Below, piece by piece: positions 1 to 7,921 of a DNA stretch of 64,000 nucleotides. Position numbers and translations under genes: made by a program. Source of the DNA: Sodalis ligni (GTDB lineage Bacteria; Pseudomonadota; Gammaproteobacteria; Enterobacterales; Enterobacteriaceae). The stretch lies in NCBI RefSeq assembly GCF_016865525.2, contig NZ_CP075169.1, forward strand, positions 1,240,337 to 1,304,336, written 5' to 3'. The notes under the pieces are model-generated. The model saw nothing but the letters and a program-made list of their open reading frames with translations, was not told the origin of the DNA and searched no databases. Position 1 is the first letter of the stretch; each line of letters begins with the position of its first letter.

Positions 1-1207
1 CCAGCAATATACCCGCCAGGCAATAAATGCCGGTGGAAAGGCTGTATTGAGAAGTCATCCAGCCAATCATGAACGGGCCGACAAATCCCCCCAGATTGCC
101 CAGGGCGTTAATCACCCCGCGCGCGCCGCCGGCCAGATGATGGGGAAACAGCACCGGCGGTATGGTCCAAAATACGCTGGAAGCAGATTCATAAAACAGC
201 CCGCACAGCACCAGAAAGGTAAATGATACCCAGATATAATGGCTGAATTGCGCCGAACAGATTAAAAACAGCGCAAATCCGAATAGGGATAGCGCGATGA
301 AAAATTTCCGGTTGTTTCTTTTATCCGACAGCGACGAAATAGCATAGGTGCCGATGAGCATGGCGACATAAGGTAATGTGGATAAGAATCCCACCGCGCC
401 GATGCCCATGGTGGTGAGGTTTTTAATCATCGTCGGCAGCCAGAAGCTGAAGCCATATATACCGGTCTGATAGCAAAAATAGATGACTACCAGTTTCCAC
501 AGGCTGTTTTGTTTTAAAATTTCCATCAGCGAGCCGGTATGAATACTTGCTTCCTGCTCCTCTCTGATTTTGTTGTTGATATAACTACGCTCTTCTTCGC
601 TTATCCAATCGGCGTCATCCGGCCGGTTGCTGATAATCGGGAACCAGATAAACAGCAATAACAGCGACATCACCCCTTCGATAATAAACAGTTCCCGCCA
701 GCTCCAGCGACTGATAATCCAGCCGGCAATGGGACCGTTGATAAAGTTGGCGATAAAGACAATACCGCCGATAAATATCGCGTTGGCCCGGGCGCGTTCG
801 GCGTTGGGAAACCAGTTGGAGATAATGATCAGCAGCGCCGGAAAGACACCGCCTTCCGCCACCCCTAAAATGAAGCGCAGCGTCAGCACCTGCCAGTCTT
901 TTTCCACAAAGCCCATCAGAAGAGAGGTGGCGCCCCAGCCAACAATGGTATAGGCGATGAATTTTTTAGCGCTGCCCCCGGCGGCAATCAGCCCGCCGGG
1001 TATTTGCAGCAGCAGATAGCCGATAAAGAAAATGCCCGCCACCAGTCCGGCAAAGGTGGTAGATAAACCCAGATCTTTATCCATGCCGCCGGCGATGGCG
1101 AAACCAATATTCACCCGATCCATCAGGGCAACGATATAAACCAGAAGTATCGGCGGCAGGATCCTTACCCATCTTTTATTGGGAATCACGTGCGGATCAT
1201 TGAGCAT
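1..1207 (-). CDS. MFS transporter, anion:cation symporter (ACS) type, C-terminus cut by window edge
   Basis: About 402 codons are visible, starting at the ATG complementary to 1205-1207; the C-terminus lies beyond the left edge. The protein opens with a short cytoplasmic tail and a first membrane helix ending in the family hallmark ALMDRVNIGFA. It continues with helix 2 (GIFFIGYLLLQIPGG), a 4-5 helix stretch with VAEGGVFPALL, and a second six-helix bundle after a charged loop (SEEERSYINNKIREEQEA). This layout and the helix-1 DR.N motif are typical of ACS-family permeases for hexuronates, glucarate, tartrate or phthalate-like acids. Substrate is inferred only as an organic or sugar acid. The gene diverges from the larBCE cluster, and a palindrome shared with the operon at 7153 lies between them, so it probably feeds the same pathway. 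Confidence 0.85.
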   Translation of the reverse strand, partial: MLNDPHVIPNKRWVRILPPILLVYIVALMDRVNIGFAIAGGMDKDLGLSTTFAGLVAGIFFIGYLLLQIPGGLIAAGGSAKKFIAYTIVGWGATSLLMGFVEKDWQVLTLRFILGVAEGGVFPALLIIISNWFPNAERARANAIFIGGIVFIANFINGPIAGWIISRWSWRELFIIEGVMSLLLLFIWFPIISNRPDDADWISEEERSYINNKIREEQEASIHTGSLMEILKQNSLWKLVVIYFCYQTGIYGFSFWLPTMIKNLTTMGIGAVGFLSTLPYVAMLIGTYAISSLSDKRNNRKFFIALSLFGFALFLICSAQFSHYIWVSFTFLVLCGLFYESASSVFWTIPPVLFPHHLAGGARGVINALGNLGGFVGPFMIGWMTSQYSLSTGIYCLAGILL

Positions 1208-1577
1208 AGCATTGCCTCTCATTGTGTTTGGTTCCCAGCTGAAGTTGTTATATTGACTCGCCATACTCCAAGGGACTGACTGTCTGTTTTTCAGTGCATC
1301 CACTTCGCTAACATCATTATGTGTATGGTTTTCATTGGAACTGTTTGGCTTTATTAAGCCCGCTTCAAACCGCCGCGGTTGTGATTGATTAACCACCAAT
1401 AACCCGCTGTGGTTTTTGTGAACTGCCTCTCATTGATAATCGTTTTTTAATGAAAGATGTCTTGTCTGTTAACGAGATTATGAATAACCTGTAATCCTGT
1501 CAAACAGGTTATGGTGTTAGCGTCCGCTGATTTCTTGAATTGCGAAACTAATCACAAAAAGCACCGGGTGAGCCGAC
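1208..1577. other. Divergent intergenic region between MFS gene and larB
   Basis: This 370-bp AT-richer stretch holds no ORF I would defend. It must contain the promoters of both divergent genes. Its one notable element is the palindrome at 1494-1510, about 70 bp before larB, with an extra AACCTGT half-site just upstream at 1486-1492. Confidence 0.6.
1494..1510. promoter_or_regulatory. Candidate GntR/FadR-type operator (copy 1)
   Basis: ATCCTGT-CAA-ACAGGTT is an inverted repeat with a 3-bp spacer and one mismatch. The 15-base core CCTGTCAAACAGGTT recurs on the opposite strand at 7048-7062, upstream of the catabolic operon. GT-N3-AC spacing is the pattern bound by FadR-subfamily GntR regulators, and such a regulator is encoded at 5982-6722. 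That this protein binds here is an inference. Confidence 0.6.
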
Positions 1578-2275
1578 ATGAATACGTTTGAAGACTTGGG
1601 TTATTGCAAAGTGGATGTCCAGCGCGAGAGCCGGACCGGTTTCCCCGAGGTGATTTTTGGCCAGGGCAAAACCGTTGCGCAGATAGCCGGTATCTTTGAT
1701 CGCTTGCTGAGCCATCATGGTAAGGCCATGGTGACACGGCTTGGATCAGGCAAGGCGGCGCAGGTAATGGCGGCCTTTCCCGCGGCCCGCTACGACGCCG
1801 GGGCGCGCATTCTGTGCCAGGGGGGCGCCAAAGCCCGCTTTGCCGGAGAAGTGATGGTGCTGTGCGCCGGAACCTCGGGGATCTGCCGGTGGCGGAAGAG
1901 GCGGCGCTCACCGCCGAATGGATGGGGTGCCGGGTCCGCCGCCGCTACGATGTGGGCGTCGCGGGCATCGACCGGCTATTGGCCTACCGCGATGAAATCG
2001 CCCGGGCCAGCGTGTTGATTGTGGTGGCCGGCATGGAAGGGGCGTTGCCAAGCGTAGTGGGCGGCTTGACCGGCAGCCCGGTGATAGCCGTGCCCACTTC
2101 GGTGGGTTATGGCGCGCATTTCCAGGGGGTGACGCCGTTGCTGACCATGCTGACGTCGTGCGCCGCCGGCGTCAGCGTGGTGAATATCGATAACGGTTTC
2201 GGCGCCGCTTACCAGGCGGCGCAGATCTTGAAGCTGGTGAATGAAGGGGCCCCGCATGCCGCTGCTCTATCTTGA
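1578..2275 (+). pseudogene. larB: LarB, pyridinium-3,5-bisthiocarboxylic acid mononucleotide pathway carboxylase; frameshifted
   Basis: LarB carboxylates nicotinic acid adenine dinucleotide as the first step of nickel-pincer nucleotide synthesis. The N-terminal part reads in one frame to about 1880 (EDLGYCKVDVQRE, GFPEVIFGQGKT, VLCAGTS). The rest, from [16 protein letters not shown] through [15 protein letters not shown] to [10 protein letters not shown], is in another frame ending at 2275. The break is at a GGGG run near 1878-1881. Joining needs one missing or two extra bases. Joined, the product is about 232 residues; it also lacks roughly 15-20 N-terminal residues usual in the family, and an in-frame stop lies just before the ATG. 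It could be a true lesion or a sequencing error. It overlaps larC by 20 bases. Confidence 0.85.
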
Positions 2276-3518
2276 CTGCCAGTACGGTATTGCCGGGGAT
2301 ATGATGCTCTGCGCCCTTGTCGGCGCCGGGGCGGATCTCGACTATGTCATCAGGCACTTGAACGGACTGCCGGTGGATCCCTTTGTGCTGGGAGTCTCGC
2401 CGGTTAACCAGCACGGCATCGAGGCGAAAACCCTGCAGCTTTTCTTCCCGCTGGCCGATGCCGGACCGGCGCCTTTGGCCGCGCCCGCGCGGCATCTCCA
2501 TCACCGTCGGGCCGCCGCCATATTGTCGATGATTGAAAGCAGTTCGCTGCCGCCGCGGGTAAAACAGCGGGCCACGGCGGTTTTCAGCGTACTGGCCCGG
2601 GCCGAAGGGAAAATCCACGGTATCCCGCCGGGTGAGGTGCATTTCCACGAAGTGGGGGCGATGGACTCCATTATCGATATCATCGGCGTTTGCCTGGCGT
2701 TGGAAAGCCTGGATATTGACCGTATCATCGCCTCTCCGGTGGCGGTGGGCGGCGGTAAAAAGCAGATGGCCCATGGCTGTTATCCTATCCCGGCCCCGGC
2801 CACCGCCGAGCTGCTGCTGGGTATTCCCCTGGCGGATTTTCCGGTGGAAGGGGAACTGACCACTCCCACCGGGGCGGCGTTTCTCAATGCCCTGGCGGCC
2901 GAGTTCCGGGGCCTGCCGGCGGTCACCGTCAGGGCTATCGGCTATGGCGCCGGTAAAAAGCGGTTCAGCCATCCCAACATTCTGCGGGTAATGGTTTGCG
3001 AGAGTGCAGATAGCCGGCCGGAACGTGAAACGGTGGTGACGCTGCAGTGCGAAGTGGACGATATCAGCGGCGAGAATCTCGGTTACGTCATGGAACGGCT
3101 GTTTGAACAGCAGGCTTTGGATGTCTATTACACGCCGGTCTATATGAAAAAAAACCGCCCCGGCACCCTGGTGACGGTGCTGTGCCGGCCAGAGGACAGC
3201 GCCGCGCTGGAAGAGATATTGCTGCTGGAAACCTCCACCTTCGGCGTGCGCCAAACCCGTCACAGCCGGCTTATTTTACAACGGCGTATGGAACAGGTTG
3301 CCACACCCTATGGCGATATCGCGGTGAAGATCGGCTTTCGCGGCCGGCGGGTTTATCACATTGCCCCGGAATATGAACAGGTGCGGCAGGCGGCCAAAAA
3401 CCACCGGGTGCCGTTTGACCAGGTATGGGACGCGGTCCGGCAATCGGCCAATGCCGACTGGGCGGACGCTTGCCTGAAGACCAACCAAGGAGTCCAAGAT
3501 GCTGGAACAAAAATATGA
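2256..3518 (+). CDS. larC: LarC, nickel insertase for the nickel-pincer cofactor
   Basis: LarC inserts nickel into the pincer nucleotide, consuming CTP. The protein opens with [16 protein letters not shown], the family N-terminus, and contains [18 protein letters not shown] with the conserved His/Glu cluster and the C-terminal CTP-binding part ([19 protein letters not shown]). I chose 2256 over the in-frame ATG at 2241 because AAGGGG sits about 6 bases before it. At about 420 residues this is one continuous ORF, unlike Lactiplantibacillus plantarum, where larC1/larC2 are joined by programmed frameshifting. It overlaps larB upstream and larE downstream by 20 bases each, so the three are probably translationally coupled. 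Confidence 0.93.
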   Translation: MPLLYLDCQYGIAGDMMLCALVGAGADLDYVIRHLNGLPVDPFVLGVSPVNQHGIEAKTLQLFFPLADAGPAPLAAPARHLHHRRAAAILSMIESSSLPPRVKQRATAVFSVLARAEGKIHGIPPGEVHFHEVGAMDSIIDIIGVCLALESLDIDRIIASPVAVGGGKKQMAHGCYPIPAPATAELLLGIPLADFPVEGELTTPTGAAFLNALAAEFRGLPAVTVRAIGYGAGKKRFSHPNILRVMVCESADSRPERETVVTLQCEVDDISGENLGYVMERLFEQQALDVYYTPVYMKKNRPGTLVTVLCRPEDSAALEEILLLETSTFGVRQTRHSRLILQRRMEQVATPYGDIAVKIGFRGRRVYHIAPEYEQVRQAAKNHRVPFDQVWDAVRQSANADWADACLKTNQGVQDAGTKI

Positions 3519-4326
3519 CGTGTTAAAGCAATCCCTGCAGGCGCTGGGAGACGTGGTGATTGCCTTTTCCGGCGGCGTGGACAGCACCCTGCTGCTGAAA
3601 GTGGCGCTGGATACACTGGGGCGGGACAGGGTGCTGGCGGTCACTGCCGACAGCGAAACCTACCCAAGGGAAGAGCTATGGGCGGCGCAACGGCTGGCCG
3701 CCGAGCTGGACGCCCGTCATGAAGTCATCGCCACCTCCGAGCTGGCCATCGCCGGTTATGCGGAAAATACCCCCAATCGCTGTTATTTCTGTAAAAAGAA
3801 TCTCTTTGTGAACATACTGCCGCTGATGGAGCGGCAAGGTTACCATCATCTCGCCTTCGGCCTGATTGCCGATGATATGGGAGAACACCGTCCCGGCGTC
3901 AAGGCGGCGCAGGAGTACCGGGTGCGGGCGCCGCTGCAGGAAGCGGATTTGTATAAAGCGGAGATTCGCGAACTGGCCCTGCACCTGGGGCTGTCCAACT
4001 GGGATAAACCCTCCTATGCCTGCCTGTCGTCGCGGGTGGTTTACGGCGAGGAGATAACCCTGGTCAAGCTGCGGCGTATCGAGGAATCGGAGCGTTACAT
4101 CCGGTCGCTGGGTATCCGCCAGGTCAGGGTGAGGGTCCACGGTGAAATGGCCCGTGTGGAGGTGGAGCCGGACGCCATGCCGTTGTTACTGATTCAACAC
4201 GACGCCGTATCCCGGCGGCTGCGGGAACTGGGCTTCAAATGGGTGGCGATGGATCTGGGGGGTTACCAGAGCGGCAGCATGAACCGGATACTGGTGACGG
4301 CGGTGGGAGACGGTGCGGCAAAATAG
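3499..4326 (+). CDS. larE: LarE, sacrificial sulfur transferase for nickel-pincer cofactor
   Basis: LarE is a PP-loop ATP pyrophosphatase that adenylates the dicarboxylated nucleotide and donates sulfur. The PP-loop is AFSGGVDSTLLLK (residues 22-34). Conserved segments are NRCYFCKKNLF (93-103) and PSYACLSSRVVYGEEIT. Cys175 in that last motif corresponds to Cys176, the sulfur atom lost per turnover in L. plantarum LarE. At 275 residues it is normal length. It is the last gene of larBCE; the reading frame stays intact to TAG at 4326. No larA homologue follows, so the racemase or epimerase served by the cofactor must be elsewhere. Confidence 0.94.
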   Translation: MLEQKYDVLKQSLQALGDVVIAFSGGVDSTLLLKVALDTLGRDRVLAVTADSETYPREELWAAQRLAAELDARHEVIATSELAIAGYAENTPNRCYFCKKNLFVNILPLMERQGYHHLAFGLIADDMGEHRPGVKAAQEYRVRAPLQEADLYKAEIRELALHLGLSNWDKPSYACLSSRVVYGEEITLVKLRRIEESERYIRSLGIRQVRVRVHGEMARVEVEPDAMPLLLIQHDAVSRRLRELGFKWVAMDLGGYQSGSMNRILVTAVGDGAAK

Positions 4327-4471
4327 AGGGTTCTGGGGCTAGGAACCGAGTTGTAAAACGCCAAATAGCGGTTGGGACTCATTTAGGTACAGTCCGGCGT
4401 GCTTTGGGTCTAAGATTGCTAATCAAGCCCCGATAAGGCTTTTTGCTGGTATCCCAAACTGTTTGTATTGG

Positions 4472-5836
4472 TTACCAGCCGCTGGATTTGGGGGCGGGTT
4501 TACCTTTCCGTTGAGTAATATCTGACAGATTTTTCGGCGCGACATAGACCGTTTCTTTACCGTCCTTATGGGTCTGTAGCAGATCCAGGTTTTTGAGCTT
4601 ATTCAGATCCGTTCTGGCGGTATTGTCCGATACGCCCAGCCGGTCGCGAACTTCGGCCACGGTAAAAATATTTCCCGGTCTGGCGAAAGCGATGTTTAAC
4701 AGCATACGTTGCCTGGCATTCAATTCGGCGGCTGTGCCCGACTCATAAAGAAAGACCTCCATATCATTGCGTGTTTTAACCATATGTTTGATGTAATCGA
4801 TATATTCCACCACCGCACGGCTGACAATCTGGCATTGATAATCGACAAAATAGGTGAGATCCAGCCGATCCGTTTCGGTATAACAATAGGCTTTGGCATA
4901 GGCGGTTGCCGCCTTTTTAAGCAATTTGCTAATAGATATATGCGCAAATGCGCTATAGCCGCAACGTAACATATACCAATAGAATAATCCCCGTGCGGTT
5001 CTGCCATTGCCATCATTAAATGGGTGAATAAAACCAATCATAAAATGCAGGATATGGGCTTTTATCAAAGGATGTAAATATTCCGTCCCGGTTTCCCTTT
5101 CATGGCGTTTATTGGCCCATAGGCAGAGTTCCCGGATGCGGTTTTCGATTTCATCGTGGAAGGGAGGCTGGTGAATGACCTCATTATCAACGCCGGCCAC
5201 GACGACATCATCGGTGGAGCGGAAATGAGCCGGCCGGTATTTTTCATCCTGAATACCCCCCACGGCAATTGCATGCAGATTCTTGATAAATTCCGGCGTA
5301 AGCGCATCGGTGCTATGGGCAGCGATGTATTCCATCATCATATAGTTACCCATGATCATCCGTTCGCCTTCGTCCCTGGGCTGACGCTGAACCTTGATCA
5401 TTTCCAGCGCAACCCGGCTGGTGGTGGCGGCGCCTTCCAATTGACTTGATGAAATAGATTCCTCGGCCCGCAATTCATCGAACAGGAATTGGGCAGCCGC
5501 CAAAGATTCCATTAATTCCGCCTCGCCTGCCGACGATGTTAACCGATCGATGGCAGAGCAGGTCTGTTTGATCAACGGCGTAGTAAATAGTGTGGCTGAT
5601 TGATCGAGGGCATAGCCTGCCAACGGTATGGTTTGGGCACTTTTATCACGCAAAAAACGCACGAGGGACCAGTAAGCAACCGGGTCAGCATCAGCGGGGA
5701 GCCGATGGCGCAGCATGTCCCAGGGCAAATAACGTCCTTCACCATCAACGGCCTGTGCTGTGTTTATGGCGGCGAGCAATTGCACAGGCGCCAAATCCGT
5801 AATGCGTAGGGGTTTGGGGGGAAGTTTGATTTTCAC
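4472..5836 (-). CDS. Fic-domain AMP transferase with N-terminal inhibitory motif and C-terminal winged helix
   Basis: The Fic signature HPFNDGNGR lies at residues 271-279, so the catalytic His and the ATP-binding loop are intact. An inhibitory motif of the (S/T)xxxE(G/N) type, SSQLEG at 130-135, is in the same chain upstream, making this a class II Fic protein that restrains itself with a Glu. The segment before it (DELRAEESISS) is typical of the large Fic/DUF4172-like group. The last 60 residues (FTVAEVRDRLGVSDNTARTD) form a winged helix-turn-helix. The start is a GTG at 5836. Family members AMPylate targets such as gyrase or themselves; the target here is unknown. It is a single-gene unit between larE and a GntR regulator. 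Confidence 0.88.
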   Translation of the reverse strand: MKIKLPPKPLRITDLAPVQLLAAINTAQAVDGEGRYLPWDMLRHRLPADADPVAYWSLVRFLRDKSAQTIPLAGYALDQSATLFTTPLIKQTCSAIDRLTSSAGEAELMESLAAAQFLFDELRAEESISSSQLEGAATTSRVALEMIKVQRQPRDEGERMIMGNYMMMEYIAAHSTDALTPEFIKNLHAIAVGGIQDEKYRPAHFRSTDDVVVAGVDNEVIHQPPFHDEIENRIRELCLWANKRHERETGTEYLHPLIKAHILHFMIGFIHPFNDGNGRTARGLFYWYMLRCGYSAFAHISISKLLKKAATAYAKAYCYTETDRLDLTYFVDYQCQIVSRAVVEYIDYIKHMVKTRNDMEVFLYESGTAAELNARQRMLLNIAFARPGNIFTVAEVRDRLGVSDNTARTDLNKLKNLDLLQTHKDGKETVYVAPKNLSDITQRKGKPAPKSSGW

Positions 5837-5841
5837 CGTTC

Positions 5842-5867
5842 ATCTCAAAATTATGAAAATTTGAGAT
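5842..5867. promoter_or_regulatory. Palindrome immediately upstream of the fic gene
   Basis: ATCTCAAA and TTTGAGAT form an 8-bp perfect inverted repeat, 10 bases apart, starting only 6 bases before the GTG start of the Fic gene. Because that protein carries a winged helix-turn-helix, autoregulation through this site is plausible but unproven. Confidence 0.45.
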
Positions 5868-5981
5868 CAATAGTGGCTATTACGGGTTTTAAAAGCAAGC
5901 CTCGTCAACGAAAAGGCATTATCCCGGCGTCCCTTATTTCGGCACAGACCGACCAGACAGGATGGGTAAATCGCTCCGTAT

Positions 5982-6722
5982 TCACACCGATGTAATGCTT
6001 TTGCCATTCATTTCGCTGCCCTGCTCAATCAGTGAGTTCACTGCGGTATCGAAGTGCTCCATCATGGCTTTTTTGGCGTTCTCGGCGTCCCGGGCGCAGA
6101 CGAAGTCGCAAATCTTCTGATGCAGCTCAACGATGCGCTGTTCATATTGCAAATGCTCTTTTTGCGCCTCCAGGCCGGCATAGACGGACTGTTTCAGCTG
6201 GGCGTGCAGAGCCTGCAGCAAAATCATGAACAGCGGGTTTTTCGAGGCCTGGGAAAGCACCAGGTGGAAGTGGATGTCATGCTCCACAAAGCTTTCGGTA
6301 TTGTGGAAATTCTCGCGAATCAGCCGCATTTCCTGCTGCAGTAAGGCGAAATCCTGCTCGGTGCCGTTAACCGCCGCCATTTCGGCGCAGCCGATCTCCA
6401 GCCAGCGGCGTACCGACAGGATTTGCGACGCCGTCACCTGCTCCGTGGCGGAAGCGAAGCCGAAGATAAGCTGCAATACGCTGGCATCGAAGTGTTTGAT
6501 GCGCGGCACTTTGCCGCTTTTGATCTCCAGTACCCCCAGGGCCGACAGGGATCGGTATGATTCCCGCACCACACCGCGGCTGACGCCGAGATCCTGAATG
6601 ATCTGCATCTCGCTGGGCACCGCCATGCCGGCGGTGAGATTTTCCCGAGGGATCAGTTCCAGAATGTAGTTTTGCACCTGGCTCGATAGCGTATTATGTT
6701 CCAGCAGCATTTTAGTGGTCAT
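5982..6722 (-). CDS. GntR-family regulator, FadR/FCD subfamily
   Basis: The N-terminal 75 residues carry the GntR winged helix (PSEMQIIQDLGVSRGVVRES, with the typical ALGVLEIKSGK wing). The C-terminal half is an all-helical FCD ligand domain whose metal-binding residues are visible in EHDIHFHLVL, ELHQKI and MMEHFD. FCD regulators usually sense organic or sugar acids and repress the adjacent catabolic genes. The gene is transcribed away from the RraA/MFS/SDR/UxaA operon, with a 430-bp gap holding two palindromes, and is the obvious candidate regulator of both that operon and lar/MFS. Length (246 aa) is normal. Confidence 0.9.
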   Translation of the reverse strand: MTTKMLLEHNTLSSQVQNYILELIPRENLTAGMAVPSEMQIIQDLGVSRGVVRESYRSLSALGVLEIKSGKVPRIKHFDASVLQLIFGFASATEQVTASQILSVRRWLEIGCAEMAAVNGTEQDFALLQQEMRLIRENFHNTESFVEHDIHFHLVLSQASKNPLFMILLQALHAQLKQSVYAGLEAQKEHLQYEQRIVELHQKICDFVCARDAENAKKAMMEHFDTAVNSLIEQGSEMNGKSITSV

Positions 6723-6743
6723 GGCGATTCAATTCCCTCTTGA

Positions 6744-6768
6744 TGAACGGTATGCGTCATACCGTTCA
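6744..6768. promoter_or_regulatory. Perfect 11-3-11 palindrome before the GntR gene
   Basis: TGAACGGTATG and CATACCGTTCA flank CGT, 22 bases upstream of the regulator's ATG. It differs from the CCTGT/ACAGG operator, so it may be an autoregulatory site with its own sequence or a stem-loop in the regulator's leader. No U-tract follows on either side. Confidence 0.5.
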
Positions 6769-7044
6769 GTCCGGTGATAAATACCGCAACCAGTGCAGAT
6801 ATCAGACTGCTGACAACCATGCACGGACCTCAAGCAGCCTGTTCCGACCGGGCCCTTTGTTGTCAAACCCAGATATCATCGTTTTCTTCCCGCCCGCCGT
6901 CAATGCGCCCTATTGTCCGGTAAATTCCCGCCAAAAACCAGCCACCCGAGGCGGACGGTAATTAACCTTATGCAAAGGGACCGGCCCTGCGGCTAACGTT
7001 AATAGAAAGTGTGATCATATTATCAAATATGTTAACGATCCTGT

Positions 7045-7063
7045 AAACCTGTTTGACAGGTTT
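7045..7063. promoter_or_regulatory. Candidate GntR/FadR-type operator (copy 2)
   Basis: AAACCTGT-TTG-ACAGGTTT is a perfect 8-3-8 palindrome about 90 bases before the first gene of the catabolic operon. An additional CCTGT half-site precedes it at 7040-7044. Its core matches the site at 1494-1510 in reverse orientation. Confidence 0.65.
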
Positions 7064-7152
7064 CAAGGCAAAATATACCCTTCCTCTAAGCTCTATATTC
7101 CCTGTCTCTTCTCCAAGATGACCGTTACCGACAACCTCACAGGATGATTGTT

Positions 7153-7839
7153 ATGTGGAAAAACGATAAAGAGCTGTTTCAACTGATGCGCAGCAGGCTT
7201 TTTACCGCCGTGGTGGGGGACATCCTCGACACCCTGGGCTATTTGCATCAGTTCGTTTCTCCGGCCATCAAACCCCTGCACCCGGATATGGTGGTGGCCG
7301 GGCGGGCCATGCCGGTATTGGAAGCCGATGTGTATGAACAGCGCTCCACCTCCGGCCGCACCGCCATCGGTGAAAAGCCGTTCGGCATCATGTTCGAGGC
7401 GCTGGACTCTTTGCAGGAAGATGAAGTGTATATCACCACCGGAAGTTCACTGCGCTATGCGCTGTGGGGCGGCCTGATGTCCACGCGCGCCATGCATTTG
7501 CATGCCGCCGGGGCGGTGCTGGACGGTTTTGTCCGCGATTCGGCGGAGATTCTCGAACTCGGTCTGCCGACCTTTTCCCACGGCACCTATGCGCAGGATC
7601 AGGGGCCGCGCGGCAAGGTCATCGACTTTCGGGTGCCTATTGAATTTCACGGCGTTGCCGTGAAACCGGGGGATATCGTGTATGGCGACCGCGACGGCCT
7701 GTTGATTATTCCGCGGGAAATCGAGGGGGAAGCCATTTCCCGGGCGCTGGAAAAGGTCAATACCGAAAGCGATGTCCGCCGCGCCATTAAGGACGGTATG
7801 AGCACCGTGGAAGCATTTGAAAAATTCGGCGTGATGTAG
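7153..7839 (+). CDS. RraA-like protein (HMG/CHA aldolase or dimethylmenaquinone methyltransferase-like family)
   Basis: The fold is recognised from MVVAGRAMPVLEAD near the N-terminus, GGLMSTRAMHLHAAGAVLDGFVRD with the conserved Arg-Asp pair of metal-dependent HMG aldolases, and KPGDIVYGDRDGLLIIP near the end. Members cleave 4-hydroxy-4-methyl-2-oxoglutarate, decarboxylate oxaloacetate, or (RraA itself) inhibit RNase E. I take the ATG at 7153 rather than 7144 because AGGA lies 8 bases before it; 7144 abuts its own AGG. As first gene of an operon with an SDR and a UxaA-type dehydratase, it probably acts late on a 2-oxo or hydroxy acid intermediate. The exact reaction is unknown. Confidence 0.85.
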   Translation: MWKNDKELFQLMRSRLFTAVVGDILDTLGYLHQFVSPAIKPLHPDMVVAGRAMPVLEADVYEQRSTSGRTAIGEKPFGIMFEALDSLQEDEVYITTGSSLRYALWGGLMSTRAMHLHAAGAVLDGFVRDSAEILELGLPTFSHGTYAQDQGPRGKVIDFRVPIEFHGVAVKPGDIVYGDRDGLLIIPREIEGEAISRALEKVNTESDVRRAIKDGMSTVEAFEKFGVM

Positions 7840-7921
7840 CGCCATTGCCGGCGCGCTCAATCCGCTTGGGGTTCACCGCATACCGGGGACAGTGCATTCC
7901 CGGTATTAAGGAGATAAAGGC

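Noticed and set aside
627..953. 108-codon plus-strand frame at the left end
   Set aside because: It lies antisense to the MFS transporter that is open to the window edge.
2172..3263. 363-codon minus-strand frame opposite larC
   Set aside because: Antisense shadow; larC on the plus strand carries clear family motifs.
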